Shown here in pieces: positions 33,468 through 42,670 of a stretch of DNA of 64,000 nucleotides. Numbering within the stretch: the first letter of the stretch is position 1; each line of letters begins with the position of its first letter. Both the position numbers and the translations under genes were made by a program. The DNA comes from Bradyrhizobium lablabi (GTDB taxonomy: Bacteria; Pseudomonadota; Alphaproteobacteria; Rhizobiales; Xanthobacteraceae): contig NZ_JAFCLN010000011.1 in the NCBI RefSeq assembly GCF_018129385.1, positions 124,001 through 188,000 of the forward strand, in the 5' to 3' direction. The notes under the pieces were generated by a model. The model had not been told where the DNA came from and did not search any database. It worked only from the letters and a program-made list of their open reading frames with translations.

Positions 33468-34310
33468 ATGACATCAGCAACCAAAACCCGCGCCGCCTGC
33501 CTGATCGGATGGCCGGCCGCGCATTCGCGCTCGCCGCTGATCCATCATTACTGGCTGCGCACGCTCGGCATCGAGGGCGGCTATGTGATCGAGGCGGTGC
33601 CGCCGGACGATTTCAGGGACTTTGTGCTGCGGCTATCGCTGCGCGGCTTCGTCGGCGCCAACGTCACCATCCCGCACAAGGAGCGGGCGCTCGCGCTCTC
33701 GAAGCCCGACGCGCGCGCGAAAGCCGTCGGCGCCGCCAACACGTTGTGGTTCAAGGACGGCGAGCTTTGCTCCACCAACACCGACGTCGAAGGCTTTATC
33801 AACAATCTCGACGCCGGCGCTCCCGGCTGGGATCAGGCAACCGATGCGCTGGTGCTCGGTGCCGGCGGCGCGGCGCGCGCCGTGCTGTTCGGCCTGCTCG
33901 AGCGCGGCATCAAGCAGGTGCATCTGGTCAACCGCACCATCGAACGTGCTCGCGCGCTGGCCGATCAATTCGGCGCGAGCGTGCAGCCCGCCACCTGGGA
34001 CAAAGCCGGCGAATTGCTTCCGCGCGCGGGTCTGCTGGTGAACACGACATCGCTCGGCATGCACGGCCAGCCGCCGCTGGAGATCGACGTCTCCCTTTTG
34101 CCCGATAACGCTGTTGTGGCCGACCTGGTCTATGTGCCGCTGAAGACGGAACTACTGTCCGCCGCGCAGGCGCGTGGCCTCAAGACCGCCGACGGGCTCG
34201 GCATGCTGCTGCACCAGGCCGTGCGTGGCTTCGAACTTTGGTTCGGGCAGCGCCCGCAGGTGACGGCGGAACTCCGCGCCTTGGTGGAAGCGGATCTCAA
34301 ACACGCGTGA
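33468..34310 (+). CDS. aroE: Shikimate 5-dehydrogenase
   Basis: 280 residues. GWPAAHSRSPLIHHYWL is the shikimate-binding N-terminal loop, ANVTIPHKE carries the catalytic Lys (K71), CSTNTD the catalytic Asp, LVLGAGGAARAVLFGL the NADP-binding glycine loop, and VNRTIERA the NADP-selecting segment. Reduces 3-dehydroshikimate to shikimate with NADPH in aromatic amino-acid synthesis. ATG 33468 is preceded by GAAGG. Whether it is the only aroE in the genome cannot be told. Confidence 0.92.
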   Translation: MTSATKTRAACLIGWPAAHSRSPLIHHYWLRTLGIEGGYVIEAVPPDDFRDFVLRLSLRGFVGANVTIPHKERALALSKPDARAKAVGAANTLWFKDGELCSTNTDVEGFINNLDAGAPGWDQATDALVLGAGGAARAVLFGLLERGIKQVHLVNRTIERARALADQFGASVQPATWDKAGELLPRAGLLVNTTSLGMHGQPPLEIDVSLLPDNAVVADLVYVPLKTELLSAAQARGLKTADGLGMLLHQAVRGFELWFGQRPQVTAELRALVEADLKHA

Positions 34311-34387
34311 TCGCGCGCTTGTGAAACGGAATATCGTTATGTCGCCGGGGTGCATTGCTACATGGGGCAGACCCCGGAGACCAATGC

Positions 34388-35014
34388 ATGCCGACTCGAC
34401 GTCATCAATTCATCCGCCCGATCGTTGCCGTTACGATGGTGGCGGCATCCACCATCTATGCCATCGCGCAACAGCCGCCGACGCCGACGCGCGTCCGCGG
34501 CACCGTCGAAGCTGTCAATGGCGATGTGCTGGAAATCAAATCGCGCGGCGGCGAGGACGTGAAGCTGCACATGACGCCGGATATCCGTGTCGCCGGCATC
34601 GCCAGGATCGCACTGTCCGACATCAAGGTCGGCTCCTTCATCGGCACCACCACCGTGCCCGGGCCGGGCGGTGTTCAGAACGCGGTCGAGGTGCATGTCT
34701 TCCCGGAGGACATGCGCGGCACTGGCGAAGGTTCGCGTCCCTGGGATCTGAAGCCGAACAGCAGCATGACGAACGCGACCGTATCGGATTCCGTCGTCAG
34801 CAATGACGGCCACACGCTGCTGGTCAAATACAGGGGCGGCGAGAAGAAAGTGCAGGTGTCGCCGGAGACGCCTGTTGTCACCTATGTTCCCGGCGACAAG
34901 TCGGAGCTGAAACCCGGCGCCAAGGTCATCGCCTTCATGAAGAAATTGCCGGACGGCTCGCTGGAGACCGATCGCGTCGGTGTCGGCCGTGATGGTCTCA
35001 CGCCGCCAATGTAG
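34388..35014 (+). CDS. Exported protein, tandem copy 1 (DUF5666-like)
   Basis: 208 residues. A signal peptide (PIVAVTMVAASTIYAIA, cut before QQPPTP) precedes small beta-rich repeats: VRGTVEAVNGDVLEIKSRGG and LLVKYRGGEKKVQV resemble the OB-like DUF5666 units. It ends VGRDGLTPPM, as does the next gene. No catalytic motif. Start at ATG 34388 (MPTRRHQF) because earlier in-frame residues are not signal-like. Periplasmic, function unknown. Confidence 0.75.
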   Translation: MPTRRHQFIRPIVAVTMVAASTIYAIAQQPPTPTRVRGTVEAVNGDVLEIKSRGGEDVKLHMTPDIRVAGIARIALSDIKVGSFIGTTTVPGPGGVQNAVEVHVFPEDMRGTGEGSRPWDLKPNSSMTNATVSDSVVSNDGHTLLVKYRGGEKKVQVSPETPVVTYVPGDKSELKPGAKVIAFMKKLPDGSLETDRVGVGRDGLTPPM

Positions 35015-35093
35015 GCTGCATTTTCACGCTTCTTCCCGGAATACCGCCGATGCCGAGGTGTTCTCCCTGCAACGGAAAGCACGGGAGGACGCC

Positions 35094-35714
35094 ATGCGCA
35101 AACTAGCTTCACTGATCGCTTCGCTTGCCATCGTCTGCGCGATCGCCTCGCAGGCCATCGCGCAGCAGCCGCCGACGCCGACGGTTCGCATCCGCGGCAC
35201 CATCGAGGCCGTGGATGGCAACGTGCTTTCGATCAAGACCCGCGAGGGCACGGACGTGAAGGTGAAGATGACCGACAACTTCGCGGTTTTCGCCGTCGTC
35301 AAGACCGACCTGTCGGAGATCAAGTCAGGGTCGTATATCGGCGTCAGCGCGATGCCCCAGCCGGATGGGGTTCAGAAAGCATTCGCGGTTCACATCTTTC
35401 CCGAAAACCAGCGCGGCGCGGCTGAAGGTTTTCGCCCCTGGGACGCGCGTCCGGGCAGCAGCATGACCAATGCGGCGGTGGCCGAGACGGTGAAGGGCAC
35501 CGACGGCCAGAACATCCTGGTCAAATACAAGGACGGCGAGAAGAAAGTCGTGGTGCCGCCGGACACCCCGATCGTCACCTTCGTCGCGAGCGACAAGTCC
35601 GAGATCAAGCCCGGCGCGAAGCTCATCATCTTCGGCGCAAACAAGAAGGACGACGGCACGCTGGAAGCCAACCGCGTCAATGTCGGCCGCGACGGACTGA
35701 CGCCGCCGATGTGA
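35094..35714 (+). CDS. Exported protein, tandem copy 2 (DUF5666-like)
   Basis: 206 residues, a clear paralog of the gene 79 bp upstream. Signal peptide MRKLASLIASLAIVCAIASQ, then IAQQPPTPTVRIRGTIEAVD, GSSMTNAAVAETVKGTDGQN and the same ending VGRDGLTPPM. GGGAGGAC precedes ATG 35094. The signal peptide differs more than the mature part, suggesting conserved function after duplication. Function unknown. Confidence 0.8.
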   Translation: MRKLASLIASLAIVCAIASQAIAQQPPTPTVRIRGTIEAVDGNVLSIKTREGTDVKVKMTDNFAVFAVVKTDLSEIKSGSYIGVSAMPQPDGVQKAFAVHIFPENQRGAAEGFRPWDARPGSSMTNAAVAETVKGTDGQNILVKYKDGEKKVVVPPDTPIVTFVASDKSEIKPGAKLIIFGANKKDDGTLEANRVNVGRDGLTPPM

Positions 35715-35818
35715 GGTTTATGTCGGCGCTCGCGCGGACATAAACGTCATTCCGGGATGGTGCGTAGCACCAGACCTCAGGTGCGCACTTGCGCACCGGG
35801 GAATCTCGAGCGTGTGTT

Positions 35819-35990
35819 CTTTCCCTCTCTCCTTGTGGGAGAGGGTGGACGCGATGCGAAGCATCGCGGCCGGGTGAGGGGTCTGTCTCCGCGGATGCAG
35901 TCCCCTCAATCGGACGATAGTGTCTGCGGAGAGAACCCCTCATCCGGCGCGCTATCGCGCGCCACCTTCTCCCACAAGGGGAGAAGGGAA
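35819..35990. repeat. Long inverted repeat, CCCTCTCCCCTTGTGGGAG family, copy 2
   Basis: Outer arms TTCCCTCTCTCCTTGTGGGA and TCCCACAAGGGGAGAAGGGAA; inner hairpins GATGCGAAGCATCGC and GCGCGCTATCGCGCGC. Same family as 9545-9693. It fills the gap between convergent genes. Confidence 0.85.
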
Positions 35991-35994
35991 GAGG

Positions 35995-37137
35995 TCAATT
36001 CGCCAGCACGTTCTCGTCGATCTCGGCGATCGTGTTCACGCCGCACAGCCCCATCGTGGTGGTGAGCTCCTTGGCCAGAATATCGATCGCCTTCGCCACG
36101 CCCGCTTCGCCGGCCGCGCCAAGCCCGTAAGCATAGGCCCGCCCGATCATGCAGGACTTTGCGCCAAGCGCGAGCGCGCGCATCACGTCCATGCCGGAGC
36201 GGATGCCGCCGTCGAACATCACTTCCATCTTCGAGCCGACCGCATCGACGATCTCCGGCAGCACCTCGATCGACGAGGGAGCGCCGTCGAGCTGGCGGCC
36301 GCCATGGTTGGAAACGACCAGCGCCTGTGCGCCGGTCTTGGCGGCGAGCTCGGCGTCCTCGACGTCGAGAATGCCCTTGAGGATCAGCTTGCCCGGCCAG
36401 ATGCTGCGGATCCAGTCGATGTCCTTCCAGCTCAGTGAGGTGTCGAACTGCGAGGCGGTCCACTCCGCCAGACGATTGAGGTCGTCGGCGTTTTTCACAT
36501 GCCCTGCAATGTTGCCGAAGGTGCGGCGCTTGCCACGCAGCACGCCGGCGACCCAGGCCGGCTTGCTTGCAAAGTCGAGCAGCTTGGACAGCGACCATTG
36601 CGGCGGCACGGTCATGCCGTTCTTGATGTCCTGATGGCGCTGGCCGATCACCTGCAAGTCGACGGTGAGTACCAGCGCGCTGCACTTCGCCGCGATCGCG
36701 CGCTCGATCAGTTCCTTGATGAAGCCGCGGTCCTTCATCACGTAGAGCTGGAACCAGAACGGCTTTTGCACGGCGGCCGCGATATCCTCGATCGAGCAGA
36801 TCGACATCGTGCTTTGCGTGAAGGGGATGCCGGCGGCCTGCGCGGCGCGGCAGGCATGAATTTCGCCGTCGCCATGCTGCATCCCCAGCAATCCGACCGG
36901 CGCGAGGATCAGCGGCATTGAAGCCGGTTCGCCGAGAATCGTGGTCGAGAGATTCCGCTTCGACACGTCGACCAGGATGCGCTGGCGAAACTTGATCTGT
37001 TGCAGGTCTTCGAAATTGGCGCGCAGCGTGTCCTCGGTATACGAGCCGCGGTCGGCATAGTCGAAAAACGCCTTCGGTACATGGCGCTTGTGCAGCAGGC
37101 GCAGGTCTTCGATGCAGGTAACGTGCTTCATAGACAT
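35995..37137 (-). CDS. lldD: FMN-dependent alpha-hydroxy-acid (L-lactate) dehydrogenase
   Basis: 380 residues, an FMN (beta/alpha)8 barrel. FFDYADRGS places the substrate Tyr (Y27 region), LAPVGLLGMQHGDGE and FTQSTMSICSIEDIA the FMN phosphate side, LTVDLQVIGQRHQDIKNG the cofactor contacts, and SNHGGRQLDGAPSS the catalytic His (H278) and substrate Arg (R281). Oxidises L-lactate or a related 2-hydroxy acid at the membrane face, passing electrons to quinone or cytochrome c. No lldP or regulator adjacent. Confidence 0.9.
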   Translation of the reverse strand: MSMKHVTCIEDLRLLHKRHVPKAFFDYADRGSYTEDTLRANFEDLQQIKFRQRILVDVSKRNLSTTILGEPASMPLILAPVGLLGMQHGDGEIHACRAAQAAGIPFTQSTMSICSIEDIAAAVQKPFWFQLYVMKDRGFIKELIERAIAAKCSALVLTVDLQVIGQRHQDIKNGMTVPPQWSLSKLLDFASKPAWVAGVLRGKRRTFGNIAGHVKNADDLNRLAEWTASQFDTSLSWKDIDWIRSIWPGKLILKGILDVEDAELAAKTGAQALVVSNHGGRQLDGAPSSIEVLPEIVDAVGSKMEVMFDGGIRSGMDVMRALALGAKSCMIGRAYAYGLGAAGEAGVAKAIDILAKELTTTMGLCGVNTIAEIDENVLAN

Positions 37138-37231
37138 TTCCGAGCTTTCTTGAATAACGGTTTTTGATTGTCATCTAGCATGGTTGAGCCATCCGCCAAA
37201 TCCGCACTGGAACTCGCGGGGAGGAAAAGTC

Positions 37232-37399
37232 ATGTCCGAATCGCGTTCTCATCCCGAAACCACCGAGGAGGTGGAAAAGCGTCGGCTCGACGAGGCGCTC
37301 CAGCAGGGGCTGGAAGAGACGTTTCCGGGTTCCGACGCCGTCAATGTCACCCAGCCGGCACCGACGCTGAGCGACCAGTATATTCGCCGCAAGCCCTGA
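37232..37399 (+). CDS. Conserved small protein with EETFPGSDAVNVTQPAP motif
   Basis: 55 residues starting MSESRSHPETTEEVEKRRLD and containing QGLEETFPGSDAVNVTQPAP, a motif I recognise in many alphaproteobacterial short proteins of unknown function. GGGAGG lies nine bases before ATG 37232, supporting this start. Highly charged N-terminal helix, no membrane segment. Divergent from lldD. Confidence 0.8.
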   Translation: MSESRSHPETTEEVEKRRLDEALQQGLEETFPGSDAVNVTQPAPTLSDQYIRRKP

Positions 37400-37609
37400 T
37401 GCCAGCCGGTTCCGCAGTGGTAAGTGGAATAACACAAGTGATAACAATGAATTAGGTCGTTGCCGGCGGCCCGCCCGCCGGTAATGATTCATCATATTTT
37501 TTGAAGCCATTTTAGCGCCGCAGGGCTTATAACGGCCTACACGCTATGATGGTGGCGTCGAGGCCTCTTGCCGCAGGGCAAAAACTCCTCGGAAGGCGTT
37601 GGGGGTTAC

Positions 37610-38953
37610 ATGAGCCGCAAATATTTCGGGACCGACGGGATTCGGGGCCGTGCCAATGGACTGATCACGCCGGAGCTCGCGCTCAAGGTGGGGCAGGCGG
37701 CTGGCCTGGTGTTTCAGCGCGGCGAGCATCGCCACCGTGTGGTGATCGGCAAGGACACGCGGCTGTCCGGCTACATGATCGAATACGCGATGGTCGCGGG
37801 TTTCACCTCTGTCGGCATGGACGTGCTGCTGCTCGGCCCGATGCCGACGCCGGCCGTTGCGATGCTGACCAAGTCGATGCGCGCCGATCTCGGCGTGATG
37901 ATCTCGGCCTCGCACAATCTGTTCGAGGACAACGGCATCAAGCTGTTCGGTCCCCAGGGCTTCAAGCTTTCCGACGACGTCGAAAAACAAATCGAGCAAT
38001 TGCTGGACGAGCCGATCGACCGCCGGCTCGCGCAGAGCGCCAGCCTCGGCCGCGCCCGCCGCATCGACGGTGTGCATGACCGCTACATCGAATTCGCCAA
38101 ACGCACGCTGCCGCGCGAGCTTTCCCTCGACGGGCTTCGCGTGGTGATCGATTGCGCGCACGGCGCGGCCTACAAGGTGGTGCCGGAAGCGCTGTGGGAG
38201 CTCGGTGCCGACGTCGTTGCGATCGGCGTCGATCCCGACGGCTTCAACATCAACAAGGAATGCGGCTCGACCTCGCCGGAAGCGCTGAGCAAGAAGGTGC
38301 GCGAGATGCGCGCCGACATCGGCATTGCGCTGGACGGCGACGCCGATCGCGTCATCCTGGTCGACGAGCGCGGCCACATCGTCGACGGCGACCAGTTGCT
38401 CGCCGTGATCGCGCAGAGCTGGAAGGAGGAGGGGCGACTGGCAAAACCCGGCATCGTCTCCACTGTGATGTCCAATCTCGGGCTCGAGCGTTTCCTGGAA
38501 AGCCACGGTATCGAACTGGTGCGCACGCCGGTCGGCGATCGCTACGTGCTCGAACAAATGTTGAAGGGCGGCTACAATCTCGGCGGCGAACCGTCGGGCC
38601 ACATCATCCTGTCCGACTATGCCACGACAGGCGACGGTTTTGTCGCTGCGCTACAGGTGCTGGCGGTGGTGCAGAAGCTGCGCCGCCCGGTATCGGAAGT
38701 CTGCCACCGCTTCGATCCGCTGCCGCAGATACTCAAGAACGTGCGCTACAAGAGCGGCAAGCCGCTCGACGATGCCGACGTCAAATCCGCGATCGATGCC
38801 GGCGAAAAGCGTCTCAACGGCCACGGCCGCCTGCTGATCCGCCCCTCCGGCACCGAGCCGGTCATCCGCGTGATGGGCGAGGGCGACGACCGCATCCTGG
38901 TCGAGGAAGTGGTCGACAACATCGTCAGTGCGCTGGGCCAGGCCGCCGCCTGA
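37610..38953 (+). CDS. glmM: Phosphoglucosamine mutase
   Basis: 447 residues. MSRKYFGTDGIRGRANGLIT is the family start. MISASHNLFEDNGIKLF holds the phosphoserine (S101), ALDGDADRVILVD the Mg-binding Asp triad, GEPSGHIIL the sugar-binding loop and IRPSGTEPVIRVM the phosphate-binding loop. Converts glucosamine-6-phosphate to glucosamine-1-phosphate for UDP-GlcNAc, feeding peptidoglycan and lipid A. ATG 37610 begins exactly at the conserved start. No ftsH/folP neighbour is present. Confidence 0.96.
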   Translation: MSRKYFGTDGIRGRANGLITPELALKVGQAAGLVFQRGEHRHRVVIGKDTRLSGYMIEYAMVAGFTSVGMDVLLLGPMPTPAVAMLTKSMRADLGVMISASHNLFEDNGIKLFGPQGFKLSDDVEKQIEQLLDEPIDRRLAQSASLGRARRIDGVHDRYIEFAKRTLPRELSLDGLRVVIDCAHGAAYKVVPEALWELGADVVAIGVDPDGFNINKECGSTSPEALSKKVREMRADIGIALDGDADRVILVDERGHIVDGDQLLAVIAQSWKEEGRLAKPGIVSTVMSNLGLERFLESHGIELVRTPVGDRYVLEQMLKGGYNLGGEPSGHIILSDYATTGDGFVAALQVLAVVQKLRRPVSEVCHRFDPLPQILKNVRYKSGKPLDDADVKSAIDAGEKRLNGHGRLLIRPSGTEPVIRVMGEGDDRILVEEVVDNIVSALGQAAA

Positions 38954-38970
38954 GGCCCGTTGTTTTTTGG

Positions 38971-39072
38971 ATGCGCATGATCTAACGCCAAACCGCACAC
39001 ACCCTCAGGTCATCTAACGCGAAGACGCGCTTCGCGCTTTTGCCTGAGGGCATGCTTTGGCGGATCATGCGC
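38971..39072. repeat. Nested inverted repeat
   Basis: Outer arms ATGCGCATGATC...CCAAA and TTTGGCGGATCATGCGC enclose an inner hairpin CCCTCAGG...CCTGAGGG, which encloses GAAGACGCGCTTCGCGC. Three nested stems give a roughly 100-base cruciform-like element after glmM. Confidence 0.8.
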
Positions 39073-39169
39073 CTGCATCCCAGCCATATTGGAATGTCGA
39101 TGGTATCTCCGCCGCCCGCGGCGTAGGTAGGGCGATGCCTCGCCTGCGAATCCCCTCGGAAATGATTCC

Positions 39170-40423
39170 TTGAACAAGCCCGTCATCGTCCCGGAAGAAG
39201 CGCTGGCCGCGCCGGTGGCGATGCCCGAGCTGGCGCCGGCTGCGCCCGTGAAGGCGGCGGGGCCGGCCTATATCGTGCTCGCCGGAATCAGTTTTTCGCA
39301 CTTCCTCAATGACACCATGCAGTCGCTGATCGCATCGGTGTATCCGATCCTGAAGGACAATTACGCGCTGGACTTCGCGCAGATCGGCATGATCACGCTG
39401 GCGTTCCAGTTTACCGCGTCGTTGCTACAGCCGGTGGTCGGACACTTTACCGACAAGAAGGCGCAGCCGTTCTCGCTTGCGATCGGCATGGGCTCCACCT
39501 TCTTCGGCCTGCTGCTGCTGTCGGTGGCGCATCACTATGGCATCATCCTGATCGCGGCCGCGCTGGTGGGACTTGGCTCGGCGGTCTTCCATCCGGAATC
39601 GGCGCGGATCGCGCGGCTCGCTTCCGGCGGCCGCTATGGCTTTGCGCAATCGGTGTTTCAGCTCGGCGGCAGTTTTGGCACCTCGATGGGACCGGTGCTG
39701 GCGGCGTTGATCGTGGTGCCGTTCGGCCAGCCGAGCATCGCCTGGTTCTCTTCCATCGCCTTCGTGGCGATCGTCATCCTGTGGCGGATCGGCGTCTGGT
39801 ACAAGCCGCAGGTCGCCGGCAAGAAGGCGGCCGCCATCGAACTGCACCCGGATCATCCGGACTCGCGGCGCATCAAGATCGCGATCGCCGTGCTGGTCGC
39901 GCTGCTGCTTTCGAAGCAGCTCTACGTGTCGAGTCTGTCGAGCTACTACATCTTCTATCTGATCGACAGGTTCGGCGTATCGACGCAAGCGGCGCAGCTT
40001 TATCTTTTCATCTTCCTGGCCGCCAACGCGGTGGGCGCATATTTCGGCGGGCCGCTCGGTGATCGCTTTGGCCGCAAATACGTCATCTGGTTCTCGATCC
40101 TCGGCGCGCTGCCGTTCACGCTGGCGCTGCCCTATGCCGGATTGATCGGGAGCGCCGTGCTCACCATCTTCATCGGCCTGATCATCTCGTCGGCGACGTC
40201 GTCGATCATCGTGTTCGCGCAGGAGCTGATGCCGCATCGCTTCGGCATGATCTCAGGCGTGTTCTTCGGCGTCGCCTTCGGCATCGGCGGGCTCGGCGCT
40301 GCCGTGCTCGGAGAACTCGCTGACCGCACCTCGATCGCCTTCGTCTATCACCTCTGCGCCTTCCTGCCGGCGCTCGGCTTGCTCGCGGTGTTCCTGCCGA
40401 AGATGCCGGGCCATCCGCGGTAA
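39170..40423 (+). CDS. MFS transporter, fosmidomycin-resistance (Fsr)-like
   Basis: 417 residues with 12 hydrophobic segments after a 30-residue Ala/Pro-rich N-terminus. Fsr-family features: SHFLNDTMQSLIASVYPILK early, PVVGHFTDKKAQPFSLAIGM, and GLGSAVFHPESARIARLASG. An inner-membrane drug or metabolite exporter; the physiological substrate is unknown. I used a TTG start at 39170 because the overlapping ATG at 39162 is out of frame and stops at once; ATG at codon 18 is an alternative. Confidence 0.85.
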   Translation: MNKPVIVPEEALAAPVAMPELAPAAPVKAAGPAYIVLAGISFSHFLNDTMQSLIASVYPILKDNYALDFAQIGMITLAFQFTASLLQPVVGHFTDKKAQPFSLAIGMGSTFFGLLLLSVAHHYGIILIAAALVGLGSAVFHPESARIARLASGGRYGFAQSVFQLGGSFGTSMGPVLAALIVVPFGQPSIAWFSSIAFVAIVILWRIGVWYKPQVAGKKAAAIELHPDHPDSRRIKIAIAVLVALLLSKQLYVSSLSSYYIFYLIDRFGVSTQAAQLYLFIFLAANAVGAYFGGPLGDRFGRKYVIWFSILGALPFTLALPYAGLIGSAVLTIFIGLIISSATSSIIVFAQELMPHRFGMISGVFFGVAFGIGGLGAAVLGELADRTSIAFVYHLCAFLPALGLLAVFLPKMPGHPR

Positions 40424-40670
40424 GCTTTCGTTAAAACCTCGCCGCGCGGAAGTCGTTTTCGTCAACACATCGTTAGCAAGTGTGGCGTGTTCGCCGGGCT
40501 TGTTGTGCTGCGAATGCATCACTTGCCGCGCGCCGCACGAGGGCAGTAGAGAATTATCAACCTTAAAAATTAGGGTTAAGTGGCGCTTAAGCATTTGATG
40601 CCATCGTCCCCCCGTGAGTTTTTAGATGTGAGGCGTCCTGTCTGCCTCACCGGACAAAAGGACGAAGACA

Positions 40671-41501
40671 ATGCGTAGCGTGAAGTCTCTTGTTGCGGCC
40701 GGTGCGGCCACTCTGATTTCCTCCGCGGCCTATGCCGCAGACATGGCGATTGCGCCGCCTCCGATGTACGCGCCGCCCCCGGTGGTGGAAGACTTCGGCG
40801 GCTGGTATCTGCGCGGCGATATCGGTTTCAGCAACCAGCGCGTCGATCGTCTCCACAACGCGCTCGATGCGAACAACACCTCGTCGGTGCAGAACAACAA
40901 CTTCAACACCGCGGGCATCTTCGGCCTCGGCGTCGGCTACAAGTTCAACAACTGGTTCCGCGGCGACATCACCGGTGAATGGCGCGGCAACTCGCAGTTC
41001 CACGGCACCGACCGCATCTCCTATCCGGGCGGCGTCGGCATCGACACCTATCATGCCACCAAGAACGAATGGGTGGTTCTCGCCAACGCGTACGTCGATC
41101 TCGGAACCTGGTGGTGCATCACCCCGTTCATCGGCGCCGGCGTCGGTGGCGCTCGGGTTGCGATCAACGGCTTCACCGATCAGGGCCTTGCCAACAACGG
41201 CGCCGGCGCATTGCCGGGTGCCGCCTTCGGCGACAACGCCGCGAAGTGGAATTTCGCCTGGGCGGCGCATGCCGGTATCGCCTACAAGGTCACCCCGAAC
41301 TTCACCGTCGAACTCGCCTATCGCTACCTCGACATGGGCGATGGCGTGACCGGCGACCTGCGCACCTTCGATGGCGTCAACGCCATCAACAACCCGATGA
41401 CCTTCAAGAACATCACCTCGCACGACCTCAAGCTCGGCGTGCGCTGGGATCTCACCAGCCCGCCGGCCTATGCGCCGCCGCCGCTGGTCCGCAAGGGCTA
41501 A
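40671..41501 (+). CDS. Outer-membrane beta-barrel protein with proline-rich ends
   Basis: 276 residues. Signal peptide MRSVKSLVAAGAATLISSAA is cut near AYAADM, then a proline-rich linker (IAPPPMYAPPPVVEDFGG), then barrel strands (WYLRGDIGFSNQRVD, FGLGVGYKFNNWFRGD, FIGAGVGGARVAI, FTVELAYRYLDMGD, DLKLGVRWDL). The C-terminus repeats the APPP motif. Omp25/Omp31-like, likely an abundant surface protein. A terminator follows. Confidence 0.88.
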   Translation: MRSVKSLVAAGAATLISSAAYAADMAIAPPPMYAPPPVVEDFGGWYLRGDIGFSNQRVDRLHNALDANNTSSVQNNNFNTAGIFGLGVGYKFNNWFRGDITGEWRGNSQFHGTDRISYPGGVGIDTYHATKNEWVVLANAYVDLGTWWCITPFIGAGVGGARVAINGFTDQGLANNGAGALPGAAFGDNAAKWNFAWAAHAGIAYKVTPNFTVELAYRYLDMGDGVTGDLRTFDGVNAINNPMTFKNITSHDLKLGVRWDLTSPPAYAPPPLVRKG

Positions 41502-41539
41502 AGAGTTAATCGCTTCTTCCGATTTCTTAACGATTGCAG

Positions 41540-41567
41540 ACGGCGCGGGATCATCCCGCGCCGTTTT
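41540..41567 (+). terminator. Rho-independent terminator after the 40671 barrel gene
   Basis: ACGGCGCGGGA pairs with TCCCGCGCCGT around TCA, followed by TTT. It lies 38 bp after the stop codon. Confidence 0.9.
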
Positions 41568-41693
41568 GCTTTGCGCCACGCGCATCGCGATTTCGCGAAG
41601 AGATTGCCGCAAATGAGGCGGGGCGACAACGATTGGTTAAGGTTAACAGGCGATGATCAGCGCGTAAGTTAGAGAGTTTTATGGAGCGTTGCG

Positions 41694-42587
41694 ATGCGTA
41701 GGCTGGTGCTGGCGGCGGCGATGATCGGAACGGCGTTCGGCGCGCAAGCTGCCGATATGCCTGACCTGCCGATACTTCGCGGCAGTGTAGGCTCCGCCCC
41801 GCTCAGCCGCACCTCCGTGAACTGGGACGGTTGGTACGTCGGCGGTCACGCGAACTACTCCTCCTCCGAGATGGATTTCAGCCACGCCGTCAAGTCGATG
41901 ACCAATTTCATGCTGCGCAACAGCGTGCTTCAGGCGCCGGTCGAGGAATGGTCGCTGTTGTCCAAGACCCACGCGCAGTCCACCGGCTTCGGCGCTTTCG
42001 TCGGCCGCAACTGGCAGTGGGACGATCTCGTTTTCGGCTTCGAGGCCAATTACACGTTCCTGAACGGCCTCCAGTCTTCGTCGACAAATTCGATGGTCCG
42101 CACGATCGTCAATCCCGCCGGTGAAAACCCGCCGCCGGGCTACACCGTCACCTATGTTACCGCGCTGAACGGCACTGCCGCCTTGCAGGTCAAGGATGTC
42201 GTGACCTTCCGCAGCCGCGCCGGCTGGGCGATCGGCAATGCGCTACCCTATCTGTTCGGCGGTCTGGCGGTCGGGCGTACGGACGTGTCGCGATCGGCGA
42301 CCGTATCCTTTGACAAATATGTCGAGTACGACACGACGACGACGGATCCTTTCGGCAATACCACGACGGTTCATCACACCGACTATCTGGGCTCCAAGAC
42401 GGATACCAACCAGGAGCGGCGCTCGAGCAATTACGTGCCCGGCTGGACGGCGGGTCTCGGCATGGAATACTGCCTGTGGGGCGGCATCTTCGTGCGCGGC
42501 GAGTGGGAATATATCCGCTTCATGAATACCAAGAACATTCCGTTCTCGGCCAACAACCTGCGGTTTGGTCTGGGTTACAAATTCTGA
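41694..42587 (+). CDS. Outer-membrane beta-barrel protein
   Basis: 297 residues. Signal peptide MRRLVLAAAMIGTAFGAQA then ADMPDLPILRGS. Strands such as NWDGWYVGGHANYSSS, FGAFVGRNWQWDDLVFGFEA and the closing NNLRFGLGYKF end in the aromatic residue typical of outer-membrane barrels. A Thr-rich extracellular loop (EYDTTTTDPFGNTTTVHH) is notable. Same general family as the preceding gene, but only distantly similar, so not a recent duplicate. Confidence 0.87.
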   Translation: MRRLVLAAAMIGTAFGAQAADMPDLPILRGSVGSAPLSRTSVNWDGWYVGGHANYSSSEMDFSHAVKSMTNFMLRNSVLQAPVEEWSLLSKTHAQSTGFGAFVGRNWQWDDLVFGFEANYTFLNGLQSSSTNSMVRTIVNPAGENPPPGYTVTYVTALNGTAALQVKDVVTFRSRAGWAIGNALPYLFGGLAVGRTDVSRSATVSFDKYVEYDTTTTDPFGNTTTVHHTDYLGSKTDTNQERRSSNYVPGWTAGLGMEYCLWGGIFVRGEWEYIRFMNTKNIPFSANNLRFGLGYKF

Positions 42588-42670
42588 GCTGTCGCATCGC
42601 CTCGCGCCCTGTCTTGACATGAAATGGCGCGGCTGTTCGGATGCCGCCGCATTCACGGGGGCGCGCATCG

